A DNA stretch of 64,000 nt. Origin: Candidatus Endobugula sertula. GTDB lineage: Bacteria; Pseudomonadota; Gammaproteobacteria; Pseudomonadales; Cellvibrionaceae. The notes beneath the pieces are model-generated. The model was not told where the DNA came from, did no database searches, and saw only the letters and a list, made by a program, of their open reading frames with translations. A program made the position numbers and the translations under genes. Below are positions 51,393-62,048 of the stretch, piece by piece (position 1 is the first letter of the stretch; each line of letters opens with the position of its first letter). Where the stretch lies: assembly GCA_001723645.1 (NCBI GenBank), contig MDLC01000006.1:28702-92701 (forward strand). The letters are read 5' to 3'.

Positions 51393-54107
51393 TTGAAAGC
51401 CCTCCCCCCACTTTTCAATATCCAACGTATCCTTCCCTATTGTGAAGCCAACAAACTAATACTCACTCCCAATAATCGTCTACGTAGCAAGATACTACAA
51501 GCCTGGGGACAGAAGACACAAGCAGAAGGGCTATCGAGTTGGCAAGCACCACGTATTGAAGTGATTGATGTGTGGTTTTCACAGCAATGGGAACAATTAC
51601 AAGCAATAGCCTACCCTGAAAGTGCACAAGTCATTGCTAACACTGAACAACAACGTGTTATTTGGGAATCCATTACCGCAGATTGTGGTTTCATGCAAAC
51701 GGATGCCATAGCCAAACAAGCTGCTAACGCCTTAAAAACCTTGGTACTTTGGAATCAACCCGTTGATAAAAATATTGACCCGCGTATTAACCCACAATTG
51801 ATTGAATGGATACAAGCCTTTCGAAAAAAACTTAAGGCATTGGGATACATCACACCAGAAGACAGTTATCGCATTATTGGTGAAGCCTTTGCTAAAGCAT
51901 ATCTCAACCATGAACCTGAGATTTATTTATTAGGCTTTGATGATATTGCTCCATTACTCTATCAACAACTGGAGCAAGCCACTGAACAGCTAATTACAAT
52001 GCCAGCAGCAGACTACACACCTCGGTCACTACAGCGTCTAGAACTCACCAATACTGAGCAAGAAATGACTACTGTGGCACAATGGGCACGCTCGGTTTTG
52101 GAACAACAAGCGGCTTCACGCATCGGTATTATTGTGCCCAATTTGGGCCAATGCCGCCAACAAATAGAACAAGCCTTTACCGCTGAGTTTGAAAGCCATA
52201 GCTTTGCTCCTGAAACAGAAGCTTACACCCTACCCTTTAACGTCTCAGCAGGAACCCCGCTAGGCAATACACCGCTTATTGCTGCTACCTTACGTCTTCT
52301 GAGATTACAACAGAACCAATGGGATATTGAATTTGTAGCACAATGTCTACTATCACCCTTTTGGGGAAATTATCACAAAGAATTAGCACTTCGTTGTGCG
52401 TTGGTCACTAAGTTGCAGTCATTAAATATCTTTATCCTGTCTACTGCTCAGCTGCGCTACTGGGCACAACGTATCGATGAAACATTTAGCAATGAAAACC
52501 CAGCTAATGTATTTCAGTACTTCAGCCAATTTGATGCCGTACGTTCATCGACGCCCTCTCTAAAGAAAGGCAAGCAACCACCCTCTGTCTGGGTAGAAGT
52601 TTTCCTCAAGCAGCTTAATGCCTTGCAATGGCCTGGAGAAAGAACACTCAACAGTCAAGAATACCAACAAACCCAACTCTGGTATCAATTGTTAGAAACT
52701 TTTACCAGCCTTGACCATGTACTTGGACCCATTAACCCGATAACTGCATTGCAGCAGCTCGAAAACATCGCTAACCATACCCCTTTTCAAGCTAAAGTCG
52801 TCGATTCACCTATTCAAATTCTAGGCATATTAGAAGGCGTAGGACTACATTTTACCCATTGTTGGATAATGGGCTTACACCAACAAGTCTGGCCGCCAAT
52901 CCCAACGCCCAATTCACTACTCCCTATCAGTCTTCAACGGGAACACCATATGCCTCACGCCAGCAGCTTACGGGAACTGCAGTATGCGCAATCACTCACC
53001 CATAACTACCGTCATTGCGCTGACACAGTTATATTTAGCTCCCCAACACAGAGAGACGATAATGAACAACATCTATCCGCCAGCCAGCTTATTAGTGATA
53101 TCCCCTTAAGCACATTAAAGACTACTCCGGCTGCAGATTCTGTGACTGAGTGGCAACACACCCTCATCAAACACTCACACTTAACATTAATCGATTGCCG
53201 ACAAGGACCAGTTTATACTGAAAAAACACTCCCTGGTGGAGCTGGCTTAATCAAAGCACAGTCCGATAATGCCTTTGATAGTTTTGCTAAATACCGCTTA
53301 GGAGCACAAACATCGACTGAAGCCGTGAATGGGTTTTCAGATATCGAAAAGGGTAACCTCTTACATAACTCCCTAGCGATGATTTGGCGAACATTAAAAA
53401 CACAAAACGCCTTATTGGCATTAACGGACGAAGCGTTAAAAACATTAGTCAACACCTATACTCGCACAGTGACCCATGACATCCAACGACTTAAACCCCA
53501 GCATCTAAGCGATACCCTTTGTCAACTAGAAGTCGAACGCCAAAGCCAGTTAATCCTCTCCTGGCTAAATTATGAAAAGCAACGCACTCCCTTTACTGTT
53601 GTAGGTCTCGAAGAAACCCATACCATTACCCTCAATCAACGGGAATTGCATATACGCATTGACCGAATAGACCAACTACAAGACGGCCGCTATTTAATAA
53701 TCGACTATAAAACTGGAGACAGCAATACTAATGCCTGGAAAGGCGATCGCCCCAAGGAACCCCAACTTCCCCTCTACGCACTCACCTACGACAAGCCTGT
53801 AGCTGGCATTAGTTTTGCGCAAATTAATGTCAATGACCAAATATTCAAAGGCTTAGCAGAAACAGAAATGACTGCAAAAATCATTGCCATAGAAAAAAAC
53901 CGAGCAAAATTGCCTACCACCTGGAAAGAGACCTTGGCCCACTGGCAAACAACAATAGCCTATTTACTCGATAGCTTTCAGCAGGGAGATTGCACGATTG
54001 ATTACCGAGATAGCACAAGTATGAGTTATGCAAGAGAATTGTTGACGCTTAATCGATTTTATGAGGCAGAGAACATCACTCGCTACTTGCAAGACTTTAA
54101 GAGTTAG
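51393..54107 (+). CDS. AddB-like PD-(D/E)XK nuclease, probable DNA repair protein
   Basis: A 904-residue protein like the 'probable DNA repair protein' family (TIGR03623) of gammaproteobacteria. The N-terminus resembles an inactive helicase (LILTPNNRLRSKILQAW). The middle has helicase-like blocks (CWIMGLHQQVWPPIP, HASSLRELQYAQSL). The C-terminal nuclease has IDRIDQLQDGRYLIIDYKTGD (about 755-775), whose Asp and DYK form the PD-(D/E)XK site, and PQLPLYAL. It probably acts in double-strand end processing. The start is TTG, the only suitable codon before the conserved MKALPPLF; the nearby ATG at 51374 runs into a stop. The UvrD-type helicase that usually follows this gene is absent. Confidence 0.82.
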   Translation: MKALPPLFNIQRILPYCEANKLILTPNNRLRSKILQAWGQKTQAEGLSSWQAPRIEVIDVWFSQQWEQLQAIAYPESAQVIANTEQQRVIWESITADCGFMQTDAIAKQAANALKTLVLWNQPVDKNIDPRINPQLIEWIQAFRKKLKALGYITPEDSYRIIGEAFAKAYLNHEPEIYLLGFDDIAPLLYQQLEQATEQLITMPAADYTPRSLQRLELTNTEQEMTTVAQWARSVLEQQAASRIGIIVPNLGQCRQQIEQAFTAEFESHSFAPETEAYTLPFNVSAGTPLGNTPLIAATLRLLRLQQNQWDIEFVAQCLLSPFWGNYHKELALRCALVTKLQSLNIFILSTAQLRYWAQRIDETFSNENPANVFQYFSQFDAVRSSTPSLKKGKQPPSVWVEVFLKQLNALQWPGERTLNSQEYQQTQLWYQLLETFTSLDHVLGPINPITALQQLENIANHTPFQAKVVDSPIQILGILEGVGLHFTHCWIMGLHQQVWPPIPTPNSLLPISLQREHHMPHASSLRELQYAQSLTHNYRHCADTVIFSSPTQRDDNEQHLSASQLISDIPLSTLKTTPAADSVTEWQHTLIKHSHLTLIDCRQGPVYTEKTLPGGAGLIKAQSDNAFDSFAKYRLGAQTSTEAVNGFSDIEKGNLLHNSLAMIWRTLKTQNALLALTDEALKTLVNTYTRTVTHDIQRLKPQHLSDTLCQLEVERQSQLILSWLNYEKQRTPFTVVGLEETHTITLNQRELHIRIDRIDQLQDGRYLIIDYKTGDSNTNAWKGDRPKEPQLPLYALTYDKPVAGISFAQINVNDQIFKGLAETEMTAKIIAIEKNRAKLPTTWKETLAHWQTTIAYLLDSFQQGDCTIDYRDSTSMSYARELLTLNRFYEAENITRYLQDFKS

Positions 54108-54516
54108 GTAGGCTAGCTGATTATGTCTGCACTGACGCGGGAGAAATCACCGCAATAACGTTCGCCTCAGCAACGGGGTTAAAGTTGATCGCTTTTTGTG
54201 CTTGCAGATTTTTATTATACAGTTATAATCCCCTGGCCAGGCAGTTTTTACGCTGGTTTTTCATATTCTAAATTTTCGTATAACTTTGTAATTATGGCTT
54301 GCACGTATTTAACCACATTTATCGGTATATTTAATAAACCGATGGTTTCTATGCTGACCACCGATCGAGTTTGGTGGTTGGGTTTGCCGCGTGCCTATTC
54401 TAGTTTGTTGTAATTTAGAATTAACTTTTTGGCCGCGGAGCTTATCGCGGTCACTGTCCCCTCTATAAATTTTCAGGATCTCGATAAGTTAGCGGTCTCT
54501 TTGATAGGAGAACGTT
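54108..54516. other. Intergenic region upstream of the DUF1127 gene
   Basis: A 409-base gap. A 71-codon frame at 54198-54413 has no Shine-Dalgarno and a composition I do not take for a protein. The region should carry the promoter of the DUF1127 gene, which has a clear TAGGAG Shine-Dalgarno at 54507-54512. Nothing else seen. Confidence 0.35.
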
Positions 54517-54804
54517 ATGTCATTATCACGATTACTAAAACCCGTTATTGCTGTTGTTTATCAATGCGTTGCCGACTATAGAGCGTATAACCATAAACGA
54601 CAATCTCAAAGGGCGTTATACTTTATGGATGATCACTTGTTAAACGATATTGGTTTGACTCGATTTGAGGGGCAGATCGTTCCACTAGAAACATCCGTGC
54701 ATCACTCAAAGACTGTGCGCAATCGAGAGAGTCAATCACGTCTTCGGCGTGCTTATCTTATTAGAAAGCAGAGGTATCTTAGAGTGAGGGGAGCAGTTGG
54801 TTAG
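54517..54804 (+). CDS. DUF1127 (YjiS-like) small protein
   Basis: A 95-residue basic protein. The DUF1127 motif is present: RAYNHKRQSQRALYFMDDHLLNDIGLTRFEG, with the hallmark L.DIGLTR. Such small Arg-rich proteins act in RNA turnover and phosphate or stress responses in some bacteria; here the role is unknown. The tail beyond the motif (about 35 residues, very Arg-rich) is longer than in the minimal family members. Good TAGGAG before the ATG. A short GGGCAT-GG-ATGCCC inverted repeat at 54821-54834 may end it. Confidence 0.85.
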   Translation: MSLSRLLKPVIAVVYQCVADYRAYNHKRQSQRALYFMDDHLLNDIGLTRFEGQIVPLETSVHHSKTVRNRESQSRLRRAYLIRKQRYLRVRGAVG

Positions 54805-55036
54805 TCATAGACTGCATCATGGGCATGGATGCCCTTGAGTGCCAGTTTTCCTCCCTATTGAATCAGCTTTTATGTTATTATTCAGTCCGTTATACGTAAT
54901 TTACAACAAAGCCCAAATGCATGATCCATAGGAACGCATGACTGATAAAGGTGAGTTAATAATAATAAAAAGCGGTTGCATAACACGTATGTATAACACA
55001 TAAATCTAATATCAAGCATAGCAGGTAGCACACTTT

Positions 55037-57604
55037 ATGGGTGATTTAACGCACGAAATTTCTTCAGTTAATATCGAAGATGAATTAAAACAGTCCTACC
55101 TGGACTATGCCATGAGCGTTATCGTTGGTCGGGCATTACCCGATGTGCGCGATGGGCTAAAGCCTGTTCACCGCAGAGTGTTATTTGCAATGAACGAGTT
55201 GAAAAACGATTTTAACAAACCCTATAAAAAGTCGGCTCGTGTCGTTGGTGATGTTATTGGTAAATATCACCCCCATGGTGACTCCGCCGTTTACGATACG
55301 ATTGTTCGTATGGCTCAAAATTTCTCATTGCGCTATGTATTAATTGATGGGCAAGGGAACTTTGGCTCTATTGATGGTGATCGTGCAGCAGCCATGCGCT
55401 ATACCGAAATTCGCATGGAAAAGCTGGCCCACGATTTACTAGCAGACCTAGATAAGGAAACGGTTGATTTTGTGCCAAACTATGATGGAACAGAGCATAT
55501 CCCGGATGTACTCCCTACTCGTGTCCCTAATCTACTGATTAATGGCTCTTCGGGTATTGCGGTGGGGATGGCAACCAATATCCCTCCCCACAACTTAAAG
55601 GAAGTGATCCAGGGGTGTCTTGCTTTTATTGATAATAATGACGTAACCATCGATGAATTGATGGAAATTATTCCAGGGCCGGATTTTCCTACTGGCGCAA
55701 CGATTAATGGTCGAGCCGGTATTGTTCAAGCCTACCGTACAGGTCGTGGCCGTATTTACATTCGTGCCAACGCGACTATTGAACGTGATGAAAAAGCGAA
55801 TAAAGAAACCATTATCATTACAGAAATCCCTTATCAGCTTAATAAAGCCCGCTTAATTGAGAAAATTGCCGAGTTGGTTAAAGAAAAAAAAATTGAAGGC
55901 ATTTCTGAATTACGCGATGAGTCCACTAAGGATATTCGTATTGTTATCGAATTGAAACGTGGCGAGTTAGGAGAAGTGGTCCTAAATAATCTATATGCAC
56001 AAACGCAAATGGAAAGTGTGTTTGGTATTAATATTGTTGCTTTGGTTGATGGACAACCAAAGACGTTAAGTCTAAAACAGTTATTAGAATATTTTGTCCA
56101 CCATCGTCGAGAAGTCGTTACCCGCAGAACTATTTACTTATTACGTAAAGCCCGCGAAAGAGGACATATTCTTGAAGGCTTGGCAGTAGCCATTGCCAAC
56201 ATTGATGAAGTCATAGCACTGATCAAACGTTCACCCAGTCCGGCTAATGCCAAAGAGGGTTTGCTAACTCGTGGTTGGGCAGCAGGTTCAGTGTCACAAT
56301 TTTTACAACGTGCTGGAGCAGATGCTTGTCGACCCGAGGGCCTTAGTACTGAATTTGGTTTACGAGACGAAAAGTATTATCTTTCTCCTGCTCAGGCACA
56401 GGCTATTCTTGAATTGCGCTTACATCGTTTAACGGGCATGGAGCATGATAAATTATTAGATGAGTATCAAGAGAAAGTAGACCGTATTGCAGAGCTTCTG
56501 GAAATTTTGGGGAGTCCTGAACATTTAATGGCCGTTATTCGCAAAGAGTTAGTAGAAATTGAACAAAACTATGGTGATGAGCGTCGCACCAATATTCAAG
56601 GTTCGAAGCGTGACTTGACGATTGAAGACTTAATTACAGAAGAAGACCGTGTAGTCACTATCTCTCATGGTGGTTATGCCAAAACCCAGCCACTCAGCGA
56701 CTATCAAGCTCAACGTCGAGGCGGTATGGGTAAAGCAGCAACTGCAGTGAAAGATGAAGACTTTGTTGAGCATTTATTGATTGCAAGTACTCACGATACG
56801 ATTCTCTGTTTTACCAATGCTGGTAAAGTCTATTGGCTTAAGGTTTTCCAAATTCCGCTAGCTGGCCGTCAGTCTCGCGGCCGACCCATGATTAATTTGT
56901 TACCATTGGATGATAATGAACGTATTACATCAATCTTACCAGTGCGAGAGTATGATGATGATCACTTTATCTTTATGGCAACGGCCAATGGTACAGTAAA
57001 GAAAACATCGTTAACCCAATTTTCCCGTCCGCGAACCAGCGGTTTAAGAGCTATTGAACTGGAAGAAGGCAACCGTCTTGTGGGCACTGCTATAACCGAT
57101 GGGCAGTGTGATGTCATGTTGTTTTCTTCGGCAGGTAAAGCGGTGCGCTTTAATGAAAGCGATGTGCGTCCTATGGGGAGAACCTCCAAAGGCGTGCGTG
57201 GTATTCGTTTGCAAGAATCGCATGATGTGATTTCTATGGTTATTCCCGCAGAAAATGGTAAAGTTTTGACCGTCAGTGAAAATGGCTATGGTAAGCGTAC
57301 TCATCTTAACGAATACCCTACCAAAGGTCGGGCAGGCAAAGGAATGATTGCTATGCAGATGAGTGAGCGTAACGGTGATTTGGTAGGTGCGGTCCAAGTA
57401 TTTGACGGTGATGAAATTATGTTGATTTCTGATCAAGGAACGTTAGTGCGTACGCGTGTTGATGAAGTCTCTGTTTCTGGTCGTAATACACAAGGGGTTC
57501 GGGTTATTAAAGTAAAAGAAAGGGAACATCTTAAAGGGGTTGAGCGTATCGAAGAAACTGACGCTGCTGCAGATGGGACTAATGACTCTACAATTGAAAA
57601 GTAA
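55037..57604 (+). CDS. gyrA: DNA gyrase subunit A
   Basis: An 855-residue GyrA that cuts and rejoins DNA to introduce negative supercoils. The breakage domain opens [21 protein letters not shown], with catalytic Tyr122 in AAAMRYTE. The quinolone region [11 protein letters not shown] has Ser83 and Asp87, the sensitive state. The C-terminal beta-pinwheel includes the GyrA box QRRGGMGK. Numbering agrees exactly with E. coli at these sites. First of gyrA-pheA-tyrA-aroA; the serC usually between gyrA and pheA in Pseudomonas is missing. Confidence 0.98.
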   Translation: MGDLTHEISSVNIEDELKQSYLDYAMSVIVGRALPDVRDGLKPVHRRVLFAMNELKNDFNKPYKKSARVVGDVIGKYHPHGDSAVYDTIVRMAQNFSLRYVLIDGQGNFGSIDGDRAAAMRYTEIRMEKLAHDLLADLDKETVDFVPNYDGTEHIPDVLPTRVPNLLINGSSGIAVGMATNIPPHNLKEVIQGCLAFIDNNDVTIDELMEIIPGPDFPTGATINGRAGIVQAYRTGRGRIYIRANATIERDEKANKETIIITEIPYQLNKARLIEKIAELVKEKKIEGISELRDESTKDIRIVIELKRGELGEVVLNNLYAQTQMESVFGINIVALVDGQPKTLSLKQLLEYFVHHRREVVTRRTIYLLRKARERGHILEGLAVAIANIDEVIALIKRSPSPANAKEGLLTRGWAAGSVSQFLQRAGADACRPEGLSTEFGLRDEKYYLSPAQAQAILELRLHRLTGMEHDKLLDEYQEKVDRIAELLEILGSPEHLMAVIRKELVEIEQNYGDERRTNIQGSKRDLTIEDLITEEDRVVTISHGGYAKTQPLSDYQAQRRGGMGKAATAVKDEDFVEHLLIASTHDTILCFTNAGKVYWLKVFQIPLAGRQSRGRPMINLLPLDDNERITSILPVREYDDDHFIFMATANGTVKKTSLTQFSRPRTSGLRAIELEEGNRLVGTAITDGQCDVMLFSSAGKAVRFNESDVRPMGRTSKGVRGIRLQESHDVISMVIPAENGKVLTVSENGYGKRTHLNEYPTKGRAGKGMIAMQMSERNGDLVGAVQVFDGDEIMLISDQGTLVRTRVDEVSVSGRNTQGVRVIKVKEREHLKGVERIEETDAAADGTNDSTIEK

Positions 57605-57615
57605 GTAAATGAGAA

Positions 57616-58719
57616 ATGATAGATAATAAGAAAGCTTTAGTTGAATTACGCAAACGCATTGATGCAATAGATCGTCAAATTGCTGATTTAATTAGTGAGC
57701 GCGCTCGTTGTGCTCAATCTGTCGCCAAAACTAAAAAGACCAATGGTGATAAAGCGATTGTTTATTATCGTCCTGAACGTGAAGCACAAGTTCTGCGTGC
57801 GGTGATGGAGCATAATAAAGCAACTGCGGGTCCATTGGATGATGAAGAAATGGCCCGTTTGTTTCGTGAAATTATGTCAGCCTGCTTAGCTCTGGAAGAA
57901 CCAATAAAAGTGGCATTTTTGGGGCCAGAAGGCACATTTACACAAGAAGCCGTCATTAAACACTTTGGCCATTCAGCACTACCCACTTCCATGGGAGCAA
58001 TAGATGAGGTGTTTCGCGAAGTTGAGGCTGGAGCCGTTAATTATGGTGTGGTCCCTGTTGAAAATTCTACAGAAGGTGTCGTCACCCACACTCTAGATAA
58101 TTTCCTTAATTCCGACCTACAGATTTGTGGTGAAGTTGTACTACGTATTCACCAAAATTTACTAGTATCTGATATTACGAAGACAGATGGCATTACTCGC
58201 ATTTATTCCCATTCACAAAGCCTGGCTCAATGTCGTAAATGGTTGGATTCTCACTATCCCAAAGTGGAGCGAATTCCTGTTAGCAGTAATGCGGATGCAG
58301 CCAGACGTATTAAGGGAGAATGGCATTCTGCAGCAATAGCCAGTATGACCTCAGCACATCTTTATGGATTAACTGTGTTGCAAGAAAAGATTGAGGATAT
58401 GCCTGACAATTCAACACGATTTTTAATTATAGGCAAACAGGATGTTCCTCCCAGTGGCAATGATAAAACCTCCATCATTGTTTCTATGCGTAATGAACCC
58501 GGTGCCTTGCATAATTTACTGGAACCTTTTTATCGTTTAAAGATTGACCTGACTCGTGTAGAAACACGCCCCTCTCGTTCAGGAGCCTGGAACTATGTGT
58601 TTTTTGTCGATTTTACGGGCCACCAATCGGATAAAAATGTGCAAGAAGCCCTGATTGATGTTGGGCATAAGGCGGCAGAACTCAAGATTTTGGGGTCTTA
58701 CCCTATTGGCGTATTATAA
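57616..58719 (+). CDS. pheA: Chorismate mutase / prephenate dehydratase (P-protein)
   Basis: A 367-residue bifunctional enzyme of phenylalanine synthesis. AroQ chorismate mutase at about 1-90 (LRKRIDAIDRQIADLISERARCAQ); prephenate dehydratase at about 95-275 (VAFLGPEGTFTQEA, VPVENSTEGVV, DNSTRFLIIG with the TRF motif). The C-terminal ACT domain that senses Phe has EPGALHNLL and VETRPSRSG (variant of ESRP). Starts 11 bases after gyrA. Confidence 0.97.
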   Translation: MIDNKKALVELRKRIDAIDRQIADLISERARCAQSVAKTKKTNGDKAIVYYRPEREAQVLRAVMEHNKATAGPLDDEEMARLFREIMSACLALEEPIKVAFLGPEGTFTQEAVIKHFGHSALPTSMGAIDEVFREVEAGAVNYGVVPVENSTEGVVTHTLDNFLNSDLQICGEVVLRIHQNLLVSDITKTDGITRIYSHSQSLAQCRKWLDSHYPKVERIPVSSNADAARRIKGEWHSAAIASMTSAHLYGLTVLQEKIEDMPDNSTRFLIIGKQDVPPSGNDKTSIIVSMRNEPGALHNLLEPFYRLKIDLTRVETRPSRSGAWNYVFFVDFTGHQSDKNVQEALIDVGHKAAELKILGSYPIGVL

Positions 58720-58787
58720 ATCATAGTTGTTCCATTATAGGCTTACCTGGAAATATCCGAATTCAATAAGCAAAGATACCCGTTATT

Positions 58788-59708
58788 ATGACAATACTTT
58801 CAAAGGATGCATCCATTAATAAACTCATTGTTATCGGCTTAGGTTTAATTGGCGGAAGTCTAGCAGCAGCTTTGCGCGAGGTGGGTATTTGTAAAGAAGT
58901 TATTGGTGTTGTTCGCAAGCAAGAAACTATTGATGTTGCGTTAACCAATGGTATTGTTGATCGTGCAGTATTGTCATTGAAGGATATTGCTGATGAGCTA
59001 AGTGAGGGAGATATTATCTTTATCGCTGTACCCGTCTTATCGATTAAAAGTATTTTGGAAGACATTCATGGCTGTGTAGACCCTGCTGTTACCATAACGG
59101 ATGGAGCCAGTGTTAAAGGTAGTATCGTAGATGCGGTTGCCTCTATATATGGTAAAGTTCCAGAACAATTTGTACCAGGGCATCCGATTGCCGGATCAGA
59201 AAAAAGTGGTATTACCGCTGCTGATGCCACGTTATATGCCAATCATCGGGTTATCTTAACACCACTAGCTGATACCGGCTATTCTCACATAGCTCGTATT
59301 ACTGCTATGTGGGAAGCTGTTCAAGCAGAGGTTCTGATTATGCCGGTTAAAGAGCATGATAAGGTGCTTGCGGCGACTAGTCATCTACCCCATGCCATTG
59401 CTTATTCATTACTTTATACATTGGCTAATGATTCAAAAAACGAAAATATTTTTCGTTACGCTGCAGGAGGCTTTCGGGACTTTACTCGCATTGCCAGTAG
59501 TGACCCGCGTATGTGGCACGATATTATGCGAGCAAATAGTCATGAAGTGCTCAAAGCCATTGATCTATTTCAAACTAATCTGAATCAACTTCGTCAGGCG
59601 ATTGAGGAGGACAATGGTGATTATCTGCTGGATATGTTTACACGCTCTAAAATAGCACGAGACCATTTTACAGCACTAATGAATAAAACCACCCCTACAA
59701 ATAGTTAA
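58788..59708 (+). CDS. tyrA: Prephenate dehydrogenase
   Basis: A 306-residue NAD(P)-dependent dehydrogenase of tyrosine synthesis. Rossmann motif VIGLGLIGGSLAAAL at about 16-30; GHPIAGSEKSGI and ATSHLPHAIAYSLL, with the family's catalytic His, follow. FRDFTRIASSDPRMWHDI is the dimer region. It is separate from aroA (13 bases away), whereas in Pseudomonas the two are fused. No hisC lies between pheA and tyrA. Confidence 0.94.
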   Translation: MTILSKDASINKLIVIGLGLIGGSLAAALREVGICKEVIGVVRKQETIDVALTNGIVDRAVLSLKDIADELSEGDIIFIAVPVLSIKSILEDIHGCVDPAVTITDGASVKGSIVDAVASIYGKVPEQFVPGHPIAGSEKSGITAADATLYANHRVILTPLADTGYSHIARITAMWEAVQAEVLIMPVKEHDKVLAATSHLPHAIAYSLLYTLANDSKNENIFRYAAGGFRDFTRIASSDPRMWHDIMRANSHEVLKAIDLFQTNLNQLRQAIEEDNGDYLLDMFTRSKIARDHFTALMNKTTPTNS

Positions 59709-59721
59709 GTTCAACACTTTT

Positions 59722-61047
59722 ATGTCTATCACCTCTGTTTCTCAAATTCGTTATGTTATTCAACCCGGAGGACGACTTAGCGGTACTTGTCGTGTGCCGG
59801 GGGATAAATCTATATCTCACCGTTCCATTATGTTTGGCTCATTGGCAGAGGGGACTACACATATCGCTGGTTTTCTGGAAGGAGATGATGCATTGGCTAC
59901 ATTGCAGGCTTTCCGAAAGATGGGAGTTAACATTGAAGGCCCAGAAGCAGGTGTTGTAAAAATACAGGGTGTAGGATTACGTGGCTTACAAAAACCTAAA
60001 GGGGTTCTAGATGTAGGCAATGCGGGTACCGCCATGCGTTTGTTCATGGGATTATTATCAGGGCAACATTTTGAAGTTACATTAAGTGGCGATGCATCAC
60101 TCACTAAGCGACCAATGAATCGTGTAGCTAATCCCTTGAGAGATATGGGAGTTTCTGTGGAAACGGCAGCGGGTGGTCACCCCCCTGTTACGATTAAGGC
60201 GAATGGTTTAGTAAAAGCCACAGACTATGTTATGCCCATGGCCAGTGCGCAAGTCAAGTCTTGTATATTATTGGCTGGTTTATACGCTGATGGTGAAACC
60301 TCTGTCGTCGAGCCCGCACCAACAAGAGATCACACTGAAAGAATGTTGCGCGGTTTTGGCTACCCAGTAAAAACAGAAGGCAACAAAGTAAGCCTAGTGG
60401 GTGGTGGTAAACTGACCGCTACCGATATTGATGTGCCTGCCGATATCTCATCGGCTGCTTTTTATATGGTAGGGGCTTCCATTGCTCCAGGCTCAGATAT
60501 TACTCTGAAGCATGTCGGCGTCAATCCAACGCGAAGTGGCATTATTTCAATCCTACGTTTGATGGGGGCTGATATTACTTTACTGAATCGAAGAGACGTC
60601 GGTGGTGAGCCTGTCGCCGATATCCATGTCCGTTATACTCCCTTAAAAGGAATCAATATTCCTGAAACGTTAGTCCCCCTGGCTATAGATGAATTCCCGG
60701 TGTTATTCATAGCCGCCGCCTGTGCAACGGGGAAAACGATATTGACAGGTGCAGAAGAATTACGCGTTAAGGAAAGTGATCGTATTCAAGTGATGGCAGA
60801 TGGTTTACAGACTTTGGGGATTAATGCTCAATCAACTCCAGACGGTATGATCATTGAGGGAGGGGAAATAACCGGGGGGCAGGTAGAAACTCATGATGAT
60901 CACCGTATAGCAATGTCATTCACGATGGCCGCTTTGAAATCAACGGGACCAATTACAGTCAATAACTGTAGCCATGTAGCTACCTCATTTCCCAGTTTTG
61001 TAGCGCTTACACAACAGCTTGGTATTAGTATCGAAGAACAGTCTTAG
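59722..61047 (+). CDS. aroA: EPSP synthase (3-phosphoshikimate 1-carboxyvinyltransferase)
   Basis: A 441-residue shikimate pathway enzyme. GDKSISHRSIMFGS (27-40), VGNAGTAMRLFMGLL, SGDASLTKRPMNR, the ATRDHTERML-like PTRDHTERMLRGFG and the late RVKESDRIQVMA motif with EThDDHRIAMSF-type end are all present. The NAGTAMR loop matches the class II (Pseudomonas/Agrobacterium CP4-like) rather than the E. coli NAGTAMRPL form. The usual next genes cmk and rpsA are absent; accessory DNA follows. Confidence 0.96.
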   Translation: MSITSVSQIRYVIQPGGRLSGTCRVPGDKSISHRSIMFGSLAEGTTHIAGFLEGDDALATLQAFRKMGVNIEGPEAGVVKIQGVGLRGLQKPKGVLDVGNAGTAMRLFMGLLSGQHFEVTLSGDASLTKRPMNRVANPLRDMGVSVETAAGGHPPVTIKANGLVKATDYVMPMASAQVKSCILLAGLYADGETSVVEPAPTRDHTERMLRGFGYPVKTEGNKVSLVGGGKLTATDIDVPADISSAAFYMVGASIAPGSDITLKHVGVNPTRSGIISILRLMGADITLLNRRDVGGEPVADIHVRYTPLKGINIPETLVPLAIDEFPVLFIAAACATGKTILTGAEELRVKESDRIQVMADGLQTLGINAQSTPDGMIIEGGEITGGQVETHDDHRIAMSFTMAALKSTGPITVNNCSHVATSFPSFVALTQQLGISIEEQS

Positions 61048-61404
61048 TAGACTGGAGACTGTACATAACTCTATGTAATTCTGCAATATATCTTTCCAGA
61101 ATACTCTATAAGCCCTAAATATCAATGATTTGAAGCCAATGTTGGTTATCTGAAGAATACGCTAAAAAAAACCCAGTAAAAATACTGGGATTTGTCAGCG
61201 GTCTGGATTTTATTGCCGATGATGCTTATTTTGACAAAGCCCGTGATTATGTCAAAAACAAATATATGTCTAATTCTGATTAACTTCACTATCTGCATTA
61301 CGCTTAAAATGCAGATAGTTACAAATTAAAAATAAATGCTCCAAATTGACATTTGGCAAGGAACAAATACAACGTCATACATCTTAATACATAATTTTGA
61401 GGCT
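61048..61404. other. Intergenic region with a possible gene relic
   Basis: A 357-base gap after aroA. On the plus strand an open stretch at about 61150-61283 reads SEEYAKKNPVKILGFVSG then LDFIADDAYFDKARDYVKNK and stops at TAA 61281-61283. It has no start codon or Shine-Dalgarno and looks like the C-terminus of a lost gene; I do not recognise the family. Nothing else is evident. Confidence 0.35.
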
Positions 61405-61683
61405 ATGAAAACTATGCCAACTATACCCTTTACAACTCGCCTTGATACAGAGCTAAAAGCTCGCCTTGAAGAAATAGCACAGTATGAAGACCGCTCTACT
61501 TCGTATGTTGCAAATCGTGCTATTCAAAACTTTGTTGAAGAGCGTGAAGCAACAAGAGAGCTTATTAAGGTAGGTTTAAATCTTGCTGAAAAGGGAGTAT
61601 CTATTTCTGAATCTGCCATAGATTCTTGGCTTAATAGCCCTGAGGACACCCCTTTTCCAAAGCCCGATACTTTTGAGCAATAA
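61405..61683 (+). CDS. Ribbon-helix-helix antitoxin
   Basis: A 92-residue antitoxin. The RHH DNA-binding part is FTTRLDTELKARLEEIAQYEDRS, then SYVANRAIQNFVEERE; the C-terminal half is acidic and would bind the toxin. ATG 61405 or the ATG three codons later (61414, better spaced from GAGG) could be the start; an earlier ATG at 61336 is unlikely. Followed after six bases by a RelE/ParE toxin, so a type II toxin-antitoxin pair autoregulated by the RHH domain. Confidence 0.85.
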   Translation: MKTMPTIPFTTRLDTELKARLEEIAQYEDRSTSYVANRAIQNFVEEREATRELIKVGLNLAEKGVSISESAIDSWLNSPEDTPFPKPDTFEQ

Positions 61684-61689
61684 TTACTT

Positions 61690-62019
61690 ATGAAAATTCA
61701 AATACTAGAAACAGCTGAATTAGGAATTCGCTGGATGAAAAGATATTTTCTATCAAACCCGCAACTTCACAGTGCGGATGCTTTTCATAATTATAATAGT
61801 GCTAAAAAACTTTTAAAGGAACATCCTTATACCGGTGAAAAATATGAAAGCCATGACGAAGTACGAGAGCTTAATATTTCCAAAACAACTTTTTCAATTT
61901 TGTATACTTTTAAGCTGGATACAATCTATATTATGGACATTCGTGACCAACGAGGAAATCGTAGTGCCGACGCTCTTAAAAAATATACAACAGAACTTAG
62001 AAAAAAATATGACCTTTAG
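61690..62019 (+). CDS. RelE/ParE-type toxin
   Basis: A 109-residue basic protein with the RelE/ParE layout: N-terminal strand and helices (GIRWMKRYFLSNPQLH), KLLKEHPYTGEKYESHDEVRELNISKTTFSILYTF, then DTIYIMDIRDQRGNRSA. The RELxI....SILYxx...IyImDIRDQR series is the family signature. Whether it cuts mRNA or poisons gyrase cannot be told from sequence. Paired with the antitoxin six bases upstream. Confidence 0.88.
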   Translation: MKIQILETAELGIRWMKRYFLSNPQLHSADAFHNYNSAKKLLKEHPYTGEKYESHDEVRELNISKTTFSILYTFKLDTIYIMDIRDQRGNRSADALKKYTTELRKKYDL

Positions 62020-62048
62020 GCTAAACAGAAATAATATCTAAAGTGTAG

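Noticed and set aside
54198..54413. Plus-strand 71-codon frame before the DUF1127 gene
   Set aside because: No ribosome site; aromatic-rich product typical of translated AT-rich noncoding DNA.
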